The notes under the pieces: generated by a model
Told to the model about the DNA's origin: nothing
Databases searched by the model: none
Seen by the model: only the letters and a program-made list of their open reading frames with translations
In this document: positions 1-6,310 of the stretch, in pieces
How positions within the stretch are numbered: position 1 is the first letter of the stretch
Layout of the letters: each line of letters starts with the position of its first letter
From: CAYLPT01 sp964385645
Lineage (GTDB): Bacteria > Armatimonadota > Hebobacteria > Hebobacterales > Hebobacteraceae
Direction: 5' to 3'
Assembly: GCA_964385645.1 (NCBI GenBank)
Contig: CAYLPT010000079.1
Span: forward strand, 1-6,835
Length of the DNA: 6,835 nucleotides
Position numbers and translations under genes: made by a program

Positions 1-44
1 ACCCCACCCTCACCTCCACTACCGACCGCTTCCTCACCCCCTGA
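1..44 (+). CDS. Possible 3' end of an upstream gene (13 codons)
   Basis: The frame starting at base 3 reads PTLTSTTDRFLTP and ends in TGA at 42-44. Twelve of its 13 codons end in C, the same third-position habit as the glycosidase gene later in the window. The stop lies about 25 bp before a strong hairpin, as expected at a gene end. The fragment is too short to assign to a family, and a chance open frame is possible. Sequence left of the window is needed to decide. Confidence 0.35.
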   Translation, partial: PTLTSTTDRFLTP

Positions 45-68
45 CCAACCATCACACCACCAGCCCCT

Positions 69-97
69 GGGGCAGGGCGCCTGCGGCGCCCTGCCCC
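69..97. repeat. Perfect 13-bp inverted repeat, possible terminator or REP-like element
   Basis: The arm GGGGCAGGGCGCC (69-81) and its exact reverse complement (85-97) are separated by the loop TGC. The stem is almost all G:C and would be very stable as RNA. No T-run follows on either strand, so it is not a canonical intrinsic terminator. It sits about 25 bp after a likely upstream stop codon and 127 bp before the ThiF-like start. That position fits a transcription end, an mRNA 3'-end stabiliser or a dispersed intergenic palindrome. The pairing is certain; the role is inferred. Confidence 0.75.
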
Positions 98-211
98 CTG
101 CTGGCCCCATGCTTGCCCACCACGCATCGCCCCGCCGAGCAAGGACCCCGCCCGCCAGCGTCGAAGCCACACCCGTGCGGGGCTCTGGGGCGGGATGATG
201 CACTCACCTGT

Positions 212-216
212 AGGAG
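212..216 (+). promoter_or_regulatory. Shine-Dalgarno of the ThiF-like gene; fixes its start
   Basis: AGGAG ends 7 nt before the ATG at 224. The frame stays open further upstream to an ATG at 113, but that 37-residue extension is Pro/Arg-rich, lacks a comparable ribosome site and does not match the family's N-terminus. The start at 224 is therefore preferred. I see no convincing -35/-10 pair between 98 and 211. Confidence 0.75.
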
Positions 217-223
217 ACAGCCG

Positions 224-970
224 ATGCGCGAGCTCACCGACCGCGACCGGGAGATCTTCAAGCGGCAAATCCAGATGCCCGGCTTCGGCGAGGACGCCCA
301 GCGCAAGCTCAAGAACAGCACCGCCCTGGTGACGCGCGTCGGCGGCCTGGGCGGACCGGCTGCCCTCTACCTGGCGATGGCCGGCGTGGGCAGGCTCATC
401 ATCGCCCACGGCGGCAAGCTCACCTGGTCCAACCTGAATCGCCAGATACTCATGCGCCACGACTGCGTCGGCCGGCCCCGCGTCGAGTGCGCTACCGAAC
501 TCTTCGCCCGCCTGCACCCCGATTGCGAGGTGGTGGCGATCGGCGAGGACGCCAACGAGCAGAACGCACGCGACTGGGTCTCCCAGGTGGACGTCGTCTG
601 CGACTGTCCGCCGACCTTCGAGGAGCGCTACGCCCTCAATGCCGCCTGCGTCGAGCTCGGCAAGCCCATGGTCGAGGCCGCCATGTATGGCATGGAGGGC
701 ACCCTCACCACCATCGTGCCCGGGCAGACCCCCTGTCTCGCCTGCCTCGTGCCCGAGCCCCCCGAGTGGTGGCAGCCCCTGGGCTTCCCGGTGCTGGGCG
801 CGGTCTCCGCGGCCCTGGGCTGCCTCGCCGCGGTGGAGGCGGTCAAGGTGCTGACGGGCTTCGGCGAGCCGCTCAAGGGGCAGATGCTCACCTACGACGC
901 GGGCACCATGGAGTTCGTGAAGTTCGCCGTGCAGCGCAAGCCGGGGTGTCGGGTCTGCGGGAACATGTGA
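224..970 (+). CDS. ThiF/MoeB/HesA-fold E1-like protein with altered nucleotide site
   Basis: This 248-residue protein has the E1-like Rossmann fold that in MoeB and ThiF adenylates the C-terminus of small sulfur-carrier proteins. Family marks: an N-terminal KRQIQMPGFGEDAQRKL (13-29; compare RYSRQ...G..GQ.KL), the glycine loop RVGGLGGPAA (38-47), SNLNRQ (69-74), GRPRVE (83-88), FEERYALN (132-139), a GAVSAALGCLAAVEAVK helix (192-208), and two zinc-type pairs, C171xxC174 and C242xxC245. Length is near MoeB size. Several residues that bind ATP/Mg in MoeB look changed: the first loop glycine is R38, the acidic DxD stretch reads AHGG (61-64), the usual Lys after GRP is R86, and the usual TDN reads PPT (129-131). 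The NLNR arginine and the zinc cysteines remain. The protein may bind a nucleotide differently, or be a divergent or non-adenylating homologue. No ThiS/MoaD-like gene is nearby. The next gene follows after 10 nt and is probably coupled. The fold is secure; the substrate is unknown. Confidence 0.9.
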   Translation: MRELTDRDREIFKRQIQMPGFGEDAQRKLKNSTALVTRVGGLGGPAALYLAMAGVGRLIIAHGGKLTWSNLNRQILMRHDCVGRPRVECATELFARLHPDCEVVAIGEDANEQNARDWVSQVDVVCDCPPTFEERYALNAACVELGKPMVEAAMYGMEGTLTTIVPGQTPCLACLVPEPPEWWQPLGFPVLGAVSAALGCLAAVEAVKVLTGFGEPLKGQMLTYDAGTMEFVKFAVQRKPGCRVCGNM

Positions 971-973
971 GGT
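969..973 (+). promoter_or_regulatory. Shine-Dalgarno overlapping the upstream stop codon
   Basis: GAGGT shares two bases with the TGA stop (968-970) of the ThiF-like gene and lies 7 nt before the ATG at 981. The ribosome site is thus embedded in the end of the previous gene. This suggests translational coupling and a shared transcript, and it supports 981 as the start. Confidence 0.65.
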
Positions 974-980
974 AGGGCGG

Positions 981-1895
981 ATGGGCGCGAAGAAGGCGGC
1001 GAAGAAGCGCGCGCCGGTTCGCCGGGCTGGGGCGGAGAAGACCGGTGGGCGAAAGGCGAAGGCGCCGGCGGTGGTCCTGCGGCCGGTGCCCCTGTATGAG
1101 TTCACAGCCGGCGGCCTCATGGGCTACGTGCGGCTGCACGACCCCGACCGCGGCCTCGAGTTCTGCCGCGCCGGCGCCGGGCGCGACCTGCCGGCCCCCA
1201 GCAAGGAGGTCCTGGCCCTTCGCCACTACCTCATGCGTGGCGCCGGCGGCCTGCTGGCCCCGCGGGAGGAGGTGCCCTGCCAGGGCCGGGTCGAGCGGGG
1301 CGAGGTCGTCTTCGAGTACGCCAAGACGCCTAAGTGGCCCGTCACCGCCAGCGCCCGCTACGAGCTCCTGGAGGCAGGCGGGGTAGACGTCACCTTCGCC
1401 TTCAGCTTCACCAGGCCCATGCGCGGCTTCGAGGCCGCCGTCGAGACGGTCATGCCGGCCGGACAGCCCCTCGCCCACGTCCACTCCGGCGGCCGCTGGC
1501 GGCCGGTGGCCGCGGGTCCGGCCACCAAGCGCTTCTATCCCCGCAACGTCGGCGCCGCCGAGCTCATCGCCGACGGCCGCTGGAGCGGCCTGCGCAGCGC
1601 GGGCGTCGGGCTCTCCGTGGACCCGCAGGGGTACGATTACCCTCTCCTCGTCGTGGGAGAGGAGGGCAGCCCCTGGAACCTGGTCTTCATGGCCCTGACC
1701 GAGGAGTGCAGCTCGGTGTGGGTCAACGGGGCCGACCGCACTGTGGGGCTCGGGCTCATCGGGGCCGATGTCAAGGCCCGCTCCGCCGCCACCTGCCGGG
1801 TGCGAGCCCTGCTCTGCGAAGCCGACTCGCTCGACGACCTCCTGCCCCACTACCGCGCCTTCGTCCAGCAAGCGCGCGCCACTCGCCGCCGCTGA
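981..1895 (+). CDS. Uncharacterised 304-residue protein with a basic N-terminal tail
   Basis: I do not recognise a named family. Residues 1-28 are rich in Lys, Arg and Ala (11 basic residues among the first 27, starting MGAKKAAKKRAP) and should be disordered, resembling the tails of histone-H1-like or other nucleic-acid-binding proteins. From about residue 34 the chain looks like a globular, mostly beta protein with alternating hydrophobic residues, for example VDVTFAFSFTRP (135-146) and YPLLVVGEEGSPWNLVF (220-236). Conserved-looking features include HVHSGGRWRPV (166-176), RFYPRN (184-189) and a closing helix, DSLDDLLPHYRAFV (282-295). A galactose-mutarotase-like beta-sandwich is possible, but this is a guess from texture only. 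There is no signal peptide or membrane span, so it is probably cytoplasmic. It follows the ThiF-like gene by 10 nt, which suggests a shared job. Its coding strand is visibly G-rich (29 G to 16 C in 1261-1320), unlike the C-rich glycosidase gene. It ends 12 bp from the stop of the convergent MFS gene, with no terminator between them. Confidence 0.8.
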   Translation: MGAKKAAKKRAPVRRAGAEKTGGRKAKAPAVVLRPVPLYEFTAGGLMGYVRLHDPDRGLEFCRAGAGRDLPAPSKEVLALRHYLMRGAGGLLAPREEVPCQGRVERGEVVFEYAKTPKWPVTASARYELLEAGGVDVTFAFSFTRPMRGFEAAVETVMPAGQPLAHVHSGGRWRPVAAGPATKRFYPRNVGAAELIADGRWSGLRSAGVGLSVDPQGYDYPLLVVGEEGSPWNLVFMALTEECSSVWVNGADRTVGLGLIGADVKARSAATCRVRALLCEADSLDDLLPHYRAFVQQARATRRR

Positions 1896-1907
1896 CCCTC
1901 CGCCCCC

Positions 1908-3293
1908 TCACAATCGCGGCCGGCCCATGAGCCGCCCGAAGTGGTGCACCGGCCACAGCGTCAGATGCCTCACCAGCGCCGCCGTCGTCTGCTGCGGTTG
2001 CTCCGGCAGGCGGGGGATGATCAGCAGCGTGTGCACCAGCCGTGCCGCCGCCGACACGACCATCAGCACGTGCAGGTTGCCGAACGACCGCCCCGCCAGC
2101 TCCACCTGCAGCGGCCGCAGGAGCTGCGCCAGCGCGCCCCCGACGCTCGGCCCCACCACCCACCCCAGGCTCGCGGCGACCGAGAGCATGGCGATATACG
2201 CCGCGCGGCTCCGCCGCGGCGTCAGCCCGAACAACATGTTCATGTCGGCCACCTGCACCGCTGCCCCGAACGCCCCGCCCAGCAGCGCCGCCGCCCCCAG
2301 CAGCGTGTGGTGGTGCTCCGGCGTCGCCAGCAGCCAGCACACCGGGAACACCATCGTCATCAGCGTCCCCAGCGTCAGCAGCGGCCTGGACCCGAATCGG
2401 TCACACACCCCGCCCCACAGCGGCAGACACACCGCCGTCGAGACCATCGGCACGATCATGATGTAGAGGTTCGACCAGAAGTTCCCGATGTCGAGCACCT
2501 CCAGGCCCATCAGCCAGAAGAAGGGCCCCGCCAGCCCGAACACCAGCGACTCGCTGAACGCATACTGCAGGTACCTGCGGAACGGCGCGCTGCTCAGCGG
2601 GATGGCCACGATGTTGCGCAGCCGCCACGGCCGCGCCTCCGCCTCCATCGGCGGCTCCCTCACCAGCAGAAACAGCATCAGGTCAGCCAGGCCCAGCACC
2701 GCCGCCACTGAGAAGATGATCGCGAACACCCCGAAGCTGCTGTTGCGGTCTAGCACCCAGCCCACCGTCGCCGACGCGATGATGGCGGTCAGCGTTCCGA
2801 GGGCCGCGCGGTTGCCGAGGTAGCGCCCGCGGATCTGCTCCGGCACGAAGTCCGCGAACCACGACAGCCAGGCCGGCGTCCCTGCGTTCCCACAGGCGGA
2901 GGCAAGAGTCACCAGACACAGCAGCACGGTCACCCGCGTGTCCGGCTGGGCATGCCGCGTGAGCCAGGGCAGGGCGGCGATGGCGAACCACAGCAGCCGC
3001 TGACCCGAGGCGCACATCAGGAATAGCCGCCGCCGGCGGCGCGTCTTCTCCACCAGGTAGGCCGCCGGGAGCTGCGCCAGCACTCCCAGGAACGGCAGCG
3101 ACGACAGCAGCCCGAACATGAACGTCGAGGCCCCCAGCGATCGGGCGAAGGTGGCGAAGGGCGCACCCGAGATCAAGCTCAGCCACGCCGAGCCGAACAC
3201 CCCCCACGCGATCGCCGCCACCCACAGGGCGCGGCGCGTCTCGGCGGGGCTGAGAGGGCCTTCGGCGGCGGGCGTGGCTGGCTCTGGCGACAT
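1908..3293 (-). CDS. MFS (major facilitator superfamily) transporter, 12 predicted helices
   Basis: This 461-residue inner-membrane carrier has a short hydrophilic N-terminus (1-22), six hydrophobic helices (about 23-43, 54-80, 88-112, 121-147, 163-182, 187-212), a central polar loop (213-236) and six more (about 242-266, 273-296, 304-323, 329-356, 363-392, 405-427). The helix 2-3 loop YLVEKTRRRRRLF (79-91) is a basic, degenerate MFS motif A. The matching helix 8-9 loop GGVCDRFGSRPLL (294-306) is a good motif A. The segment VPEQIRGRYLGNR (150-162) after helix 4 is also typical of MFS carriers. The substrate cannot be read. The gene lies downstream of the aminotransferase on the same strand, 120 nt after its stop, so co-transcription is likely, perhaps for a sugar or sugar-derived product. 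The start is the only ATG available before helix 1. Its ribosome site is poor: CAGGAC directly abuts the ATG. The open frame continues back to the aminotransferase stop without another ATG or GTG. Confidence 0.9.
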   Translation of the reverse strand: MSPEPATPAAEGPLSPAETRRALWVAAIAWGVFGSAWLSLISGAPFATFARSLGASTFMFGLLSSLPFLGVLAQLPAAYLVEKTRRRRRLFLMCASGQRLLWFAIAALPWLTRHAQPDTRVTVLLCLVTLASACGNAGTPAWLSWFADFVPEQIRGRYLGNRAALGTLTAIIASATVGWVLDRNSSFGVFAIIFSVAAVLGLADLMLFLLVREPPMEAEARPWRLRNIVAIPLSSAPFRRYLQYAFSESLVFGLAGPFFWLMGLEVLDIGNFWSNLYIMIVPMVSTAVCLPLWGGVCDRFGSRPLLTLGTLMTMVFPVCWLLATPEHHHTLLGAAALLGGAFGAAVQVADMNMLFGLTPRRSRAAYIAMLSVAASLGWVVGPSVGGALAQLLRPLQVELAGRSFGNLHVLMVVSAAARLVHTLLIIPRLPEQPQQTTAALVRHLTLWPVHHFGRLMGRPRL

Positions 3294-3413
3294 GTCCTGG
3301 GAGTGCGCGGCTGCTGACTCTGCCGGCGCCGTCAGCCGGCTCCGCCCCCCAACCTTCGTCGCCCCGCACCCACCTCCTGCGCGCGCCGCCTCCTCCCCCG
3401 CCGCTCTAGTAAC

Positions 3414-4613
3414 CTATCCCTCTCTCGCCACCCGCCCCACCGCCTCCCACAGCGCCGCCGCGATGTACTCATTGTCCTCCGCCGACATCTGCGGGTGGAT
3501 CGGCGGGCAGAATAGCCGCTCCCCCACCTCCTCAGACACCGGCAGCTCCTGCCCGACAACATGGCGCGCGATGAAGGGCACCGTCGTATGCACCGGTGGG
3601 TTGAACACCCCGCAGTTCACCCCGAAGTCGTCCTTCAACAGCCCAATCAGCCGGTCCCGCTTCGCGCCCCGCCACTCCCGCGGCGCCAGCACCGAGTACA
3701 TGTAGTAGCAGTGCACACACCCCTCGGGCTCGGACGGCAGCGCCAGCCCCGGGCACCCCTCCAGCATCTCCGTCCTCGCCCGCGCCAGCTCCCGCCGCGC
3801 CGCGATCATCCCGTCCAGTCTCCTCAGTTGCACCGACCCCACCGCCGCCTGCACCTTCGTCATCTTGTGGCTCGACCCCCACCCCTCGTGCCCGAACATG
3901 CGCATCTCTCGCAGCCGCTCCGCCGCCTCCTCGTCATCGGTCACGATCGCGCCCCCCTCCCCCAGCGTCGTCATCGTCTTCATGGTGTGGAAGCTGAACA
4001 CCGTCAGCCACCCCGCCTTCCCGATCTTGCCGCCCCGATAGCCCCCGCCCATGGCGCGGGCGCCGTCCCCGATCACCTTCGGCGCGCCGTGCTTGGGGTG
4101 GGGGCGCCGCCGCGCGATCGCCTCCAGCTCCTCCATCGGCGCCGACAGCCCGTTCATCTGAGTGACCAGGATGGCCCGCGTCCGCGGCGTCATGCGCCGC
4201 TCCACATCGGCCGGGTCGGCGCACAGCGTCGCCGGGTCCACCTCACACAGCACCAGCCTCCCCCCATGCCCCAACACCGCCATCGGCGCGGCCCGGAAGT
4301 TGATGCTCGGGCAGATCACCTCATCCCCGGGCTCCAGCTCCAGCAGCCGCATCGCCAGCTCCAGGCCCGCGCTCGCCGTACACAGCGACACCGCGTGCCT
4401 CGTCCCGCAGTAGTCGGCCAGCGCGCGCTCGAACTCCTCGATCTCCTCCACGATGAACCCGAACCCCACCGACGGATCGAGCGAGGAGCGGATCGCCTGC
4501 ACCGCCGCCTCGATCTCCTCCTCCCCATACCAGCTCCCCAGCATCGGCTCCGACTGCCACGGCCCCGACAACCCGCGTGCCAGCGCCGCCCTCCGCCGCG
4601 CCTCCTCCATCAT
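3414..4613 (-). CDS. DegT/DnrJ/EryC1/StrS-family PLP aminotransferase
   Basis: This 399-residue cytoplasmic enzyme is of the usual family size (about 370-400). Such enzymes move an amino group, usually from glutamate, to a keto-sugar nucleotide or similar substrate using pyridoxal phosphate. The Schiff-base lysine is K212 in SFHTMK (207-212), followed by the signature GEGGAIVTDDEE. D183 in GDGARAMGG should bind the PLP ring nitrogen. SLCTASAGLELAM (76-88) is the phosphate-side loop, a variant of the common NGTxAL. Near the C-terminus HCYYMYSV (301-308) and NPPVHTTVPF (338-347) correspond to the usual HxYHLY and YPPLH regions. The ATG at 4611-4613 is chosen because GGAGG lies 8 nt upstream. 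A GTG at 4649 would add 12 residues, and an ATG directly follows at 4608-4610. The stop is TAG. The MFS gene follows on the same strand, and the glycosidase gene is divergent. A role in aminosugar formation is inference from family; the exact substrate is unknown. Confidence 0.92.
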   Translation of the reverse strand: MMEEARRRAALARGLSGPWQSEPMLGSWYGEEEIEAAVQAIRSSLDPSVGFGFIVEEIEEFERALADYCGTRHAVSLCTASAGLELAMRLLELEPGDEVICPSINFRAAPMAVLGHGGRLVLCEVDPATLCADPADVERRMTPRTRAILVTQMNGLSAPMEELEAIARRRPHPKHGAPKVIGDGARAMGGGYRGGKIGKAGWLTVFSFHTMKTMTTLGEGGAIVTDDEEAAERLREMRMFGHEGWGSSHKMTKVQAAVGSVQLRRLDGMIAARRELARARTEMLEGCPGLALPSEPEGCVHCYYMYSVLAPREWRGAKRDRLIGLLKDDFGVNCGVFNPPVHTTVPFIARHVVGQELPVSEEVGERLFCPPIHPQMSAEDNEYIAAALWEAVGRVAREG

Positions 4614-4621
4614 CACCGCTC

Positions 4622-4626
4622 CCTCC
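4622..4626 (-). promoter_or_regulatory. Shine-Dalgarno deciding the aminotransferase start
   Basis: On the minus strand GGAGG stands 8 nt before the ATG at 4611-4613. This favours that ATG over the GTG at 4647-4649, although a purine-rich stretch also precedes the GTG. I could not identify a convincing minus-strand -35/-10 pair in 4614-4817. Confidence 0.6.
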
Positions 4627-4718
4627 GTGGGCTCACAGTCGCGCGCCACTTCGCCCCCTCGCCTGCCCTCCCCTGCGGGGCATGCCGTCCGCCCCTCTCA
4701 TCTGCCTCGCGCCCCCGC

Positions 4719-4747
4719 TTGCCTTCCACCTCCCTGCCTGCTATGCT
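4719..4747 (+). promoter_or_regulatory. Candidate sigma70-type promoter for the glycosidase gene
   Basis: TTGCCT (4719-4724) and TATGCT (4742-4747) are separated by exactly 17 bp. Each hexamer matches four of six consensus positions, and TATGCT is one of few T/A-containing words in a very GC-rich 204-bp divergent intergenic region. Transcription would begin near 4754, giving a leader of about 64 nt before the ATG at 4818. Function is inferred from spacing and composition only. Confidence 0.45.
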
Positions 4748-4803
4748 CCACCAGCCGCGCCGCCCCATCCCGCTGCCGCGGCGAGGCGCAGGCCCGCCGA
4801 CCG

Positions 4804-4808
4804 AGGAG
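4804..4808 (+). promoter_or_regulatory. Shine-Dalgarno of the glycosidase gene; fixes its start
   Basis: AGGAG lies 9 nt before the ATG at 4818, directly ahead of a good signal peptide. The same frame is open far upstream to 3561, but that stretch is antisense to the aminotransferase gene, so this site settles the start. Confidence 0.8.
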
Positions 4809-4817
4809 ACGACCAGC

Positions 4818-6251
4818 ATGAAACCACTCGTTGCCCTCACCGCTGCCTTGCTCCTGATGGCGCTCGCCCCCTCGTCCCTGCGCGCCGGGCCCAGCGAGGC
4901 GCCGGCCACCGCCCAGGCGCGCATCACCGTGAGCCCCGACCAGTGGGGGGTCAGCACCTGCTGCATCGGCGGCGCCGAGGGCAGCTCCCGCTTCGACGTC
5001 AACGACCTGCTCGACTGTGGCCTCAACACCCTCCGCATCTACGGCGACATGTCCCGCTTCGAGCCCACCGATGACGATGGCGTCTACGGCTCCCCCCCCA
5101 TCGCCCAGATCAAGGCCGACCCCAACCTCATCCCCTGGTCGCGCTGGGATGAGATCATGGACTCGCCCTATTCCCCCCACCTCCTCGCCCCCGAGGGCCA
5201 GCCCCCCGTCACCTGGCGCCGCCTCTTCGACGAGCTCAGACGCGCCGACATCCGCCTCATGATCTCCCTCCGCAACCGGGACACCCACTTCGGGCCCGAC
5301 TGGAGCCCCGCTGTCCCGCAGACCGAGGCCGACTGGAACGAGTGGTGGCAGTACGTCTTCGCCATGGGATACTGGCTCAACGTCCGCAACGACTACCGCG
5401 TCGACGACTTCGGCGTCCTCAACGAGCCCGACAACATCCCCCAGCAGGGATGGACCGGCACCCGTGAGCAGTACTGCGAGGTCATCAGGTACACCAACGA
5501 CGCCCTCCGCCATCTCTACCAGACCTACCTGCCCGGGCGCACCTACCGTCTCCACGCCCCGGCCACCTCAGGCCCCGCCTGGGTGCCCGGCGTCCTCGCC
5601 GACGCCGCCGACCACTTCAACACCCTCAACGTCCACAACTACGCCTGGTGGGACAAGGGCGAATACGTCAGGCGCATGCACCGCCACCTCGCCGAGGCCG
5701 GCCGCCCCCACTACCCCGTCTGGATCTCAGAGTGGGGCACCTATGATGTCTCCTACGACGAGATATACATGGGCCTGGCCGTCGTCGAGAACCTCATGCG
5801 CTTCAGCCACCCGGGGGAGGATCATGTGCAGGGCAGCCACATCTTCTCGTTCTACGACTGGGTCTACGAGGACAGCGCCGGCTGGGGCATCGTCACCGGC
5901 GACGGCACGCGGCGCGCGACCTACTACGCGCTGCGCCTCGCCATCCGCGCCCTCCGCGGCGCCAAGCCCACCTTCCAGGCGACCGCGGACAGCGAGGACC
6001 TTATGGCCATCGCCACTCGGGAGCCAGATGGGGCCGTGAACCTCTTGGTCCTCAACTGGAGCGACACCATCTCCTACGATGTGCGCGCCGACCTCTCGGG
6101 CCTCCTGAGCGACTCCGAGGGTGTGATGCGCCGCTTCAGCGCCGAGGACCGGGACGAGGTCGTGGGCCGCGCCATCCTCACCGACGGCATCTCCCGCTTT
6201 CTCGTCCCGCCCTGGTCTGCCACCCTGATCGTCTACGCCCCTGACTCCTAG
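4818..6251 (+). CDS. Secreted clan GH-A-like glycoside hydrolase (GH39/GH30/GH5-type barrel)
   Basis: This 477-residue protein should cleave a glycosidic bond outside the cytoplasm. Residues 1-23 are a signal peptide: Lys2, a hydrophobic core (4-18), and a likely signal peptidase I cleavage after LRA (21-23). Residues about 35-380 look like a TIM barrel. They include NTLRIYGDMSRFEP (70-83), LMISLRNRD (147-155) for early strands, and FGVLNEPD (198-205), whose E203 should be the acid/base. They continue with LNVHNY (270-275), WISEWGTYD (302-310), whose E305 should be the nucleophile, and FSFYDWVYEDSAGWG (343-357) for the last strand. The Asn-Glu acid/base with a second Glu about 100 residues later is the clan GH-A pattern of retaining enzymes. 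Residues about 385-477 appear to be a beta-sandwich (VNLLVLNWSD at 407-416, FLVPPWSATLIVY at 461-473), as in GH39 and GH30 enzymes. Exact family and substrate cannot be assigned. The gene is monocistronic or the start of a rightward transcript, divergent from the aminotransferase. Codons strongly favour C in third position. Confidence 0.88.
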   Translation: MKPLVALTAALLLMALAPSSLRAGPSEAPATAQARITVSPDQWGVSTCCIGGAEGSSRFDVNDLLDCGLNTLRIYGDMSRFEPTDDDGVYGSPPIAQIKADPNLIPWSRWDEIMDSPYSPHLLAPEGQPPVTWRRLFDELRRADIRLMISLRNRDTHFGPDWSPAVPQTEADWNEWWQYVFAMGYWLNVRNDYRVDDFGVLNEPDNIPQQGWTGTREQYCEVIRYTNDALRHLYQTYLPGRTYRLHAPATSGPAWVPGVLADAADHFNTLNVHNYAWWDKGEYVRRMHRHLAEAGRPHYPVWISEWGTYDVSYDEIYMGLAVVENLMRFSHPGEDHVQGSHIFSFYDWVYEDSAGWGIVTGDGTRRATYYALRLAIRALRGAKPTFQATADSEDLMAIATREPDGAVNLLVLNWSDTISYDVRADLSGLLSDSEGVMRRFSAEDRDEVVGRAILTDGISRFLVPPWSATLIVYAPDS

Positions 6252-6288
6252 CCCTGTCGGGCAGGCGCTTGACTTCTTCCTGTTGTAG

Positions 6289-6310
6289 GGCGGGCATTCC
6301 CATGCCCGCC
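6289..6310. repeat. 9-bp palindrome between convergent genes, REP-like
   Basis: GGCGGGCAT (6289-6297) and its exact complement ATGCCCGCC (6302-6310) flank a TCCC loop. It sits 37 bp after the glycosidase TAG and 11 bp before the end of the convergent broken gene. It may act as a terminator for either gene, although only a short TTT follows on the plus strand. It also looks like the short GC-rich palindromes that many genomes carry in multiple intergenic copies. Only one copy of this exact element is visible here. Confidence 0.65.

Noticed and set aside
113..223. 37-residue N-terminal extension of the ThiF-like protein
   Set aside because: It has no good ribosome site and is Pro/Arg-rich and unlike the family. 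The ATG at 224 has AGGAG at ideal spacing.
888..1871. 327-codon minus-strand open frame opposite the unknown gene
   Set aside because: It is rich in Gly, Ala and Arg with no recognisable motif or start context. The plus-strand frame has the ribosome site coupled to the ThiF-like gene and protein-like hydrophobic patterning.
1941..2711. 256-codon plus-strand open frame opposite the MFS gene
   Set aside because: The translation is a low-complexity Arg/His/Gln/Pro mixture, expected opposite a GC-rich membrane protein gene.
3322..3340. GCCGGC repeated with a 7-nt gap between the aminotransferase and MFS genes, possible hairpin
   Set aside because: The 6-bp stem has no T-run and no extension. 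In DNA this GC-rich such matches are expected by chance, so I do not call a terminator.
2683..3369. Minus-strand frame starting from a GTG beside AGGAGGTG at 3371-3378
   Set aside because: It runs out of frame through the MFS N-terminal half and encodes an Arg/Gly/Ala-rich string without helices; the GTG also lies too close to the purine-rich site.
4670..4680. CCCC-TGC-GGGG mini-hairpin in the divergent intergenic region
   Set aside because: It has only four base pairs. It shares the TGC loop with the hairpin at 69-97 but shows no further similarity.
3561..4817. 419-codon plus-strand extension of the glycosidase frame, opposite the aminotransferase gene
   Set aside because: It is an antisense shadow: composition is Arg/Pro/His/Gln-rich and of low complexity, the opposite strand has a full aminotransferase with catalytic lysine, and the glycosidase has its own ribosome site and signal peptide at 4818.
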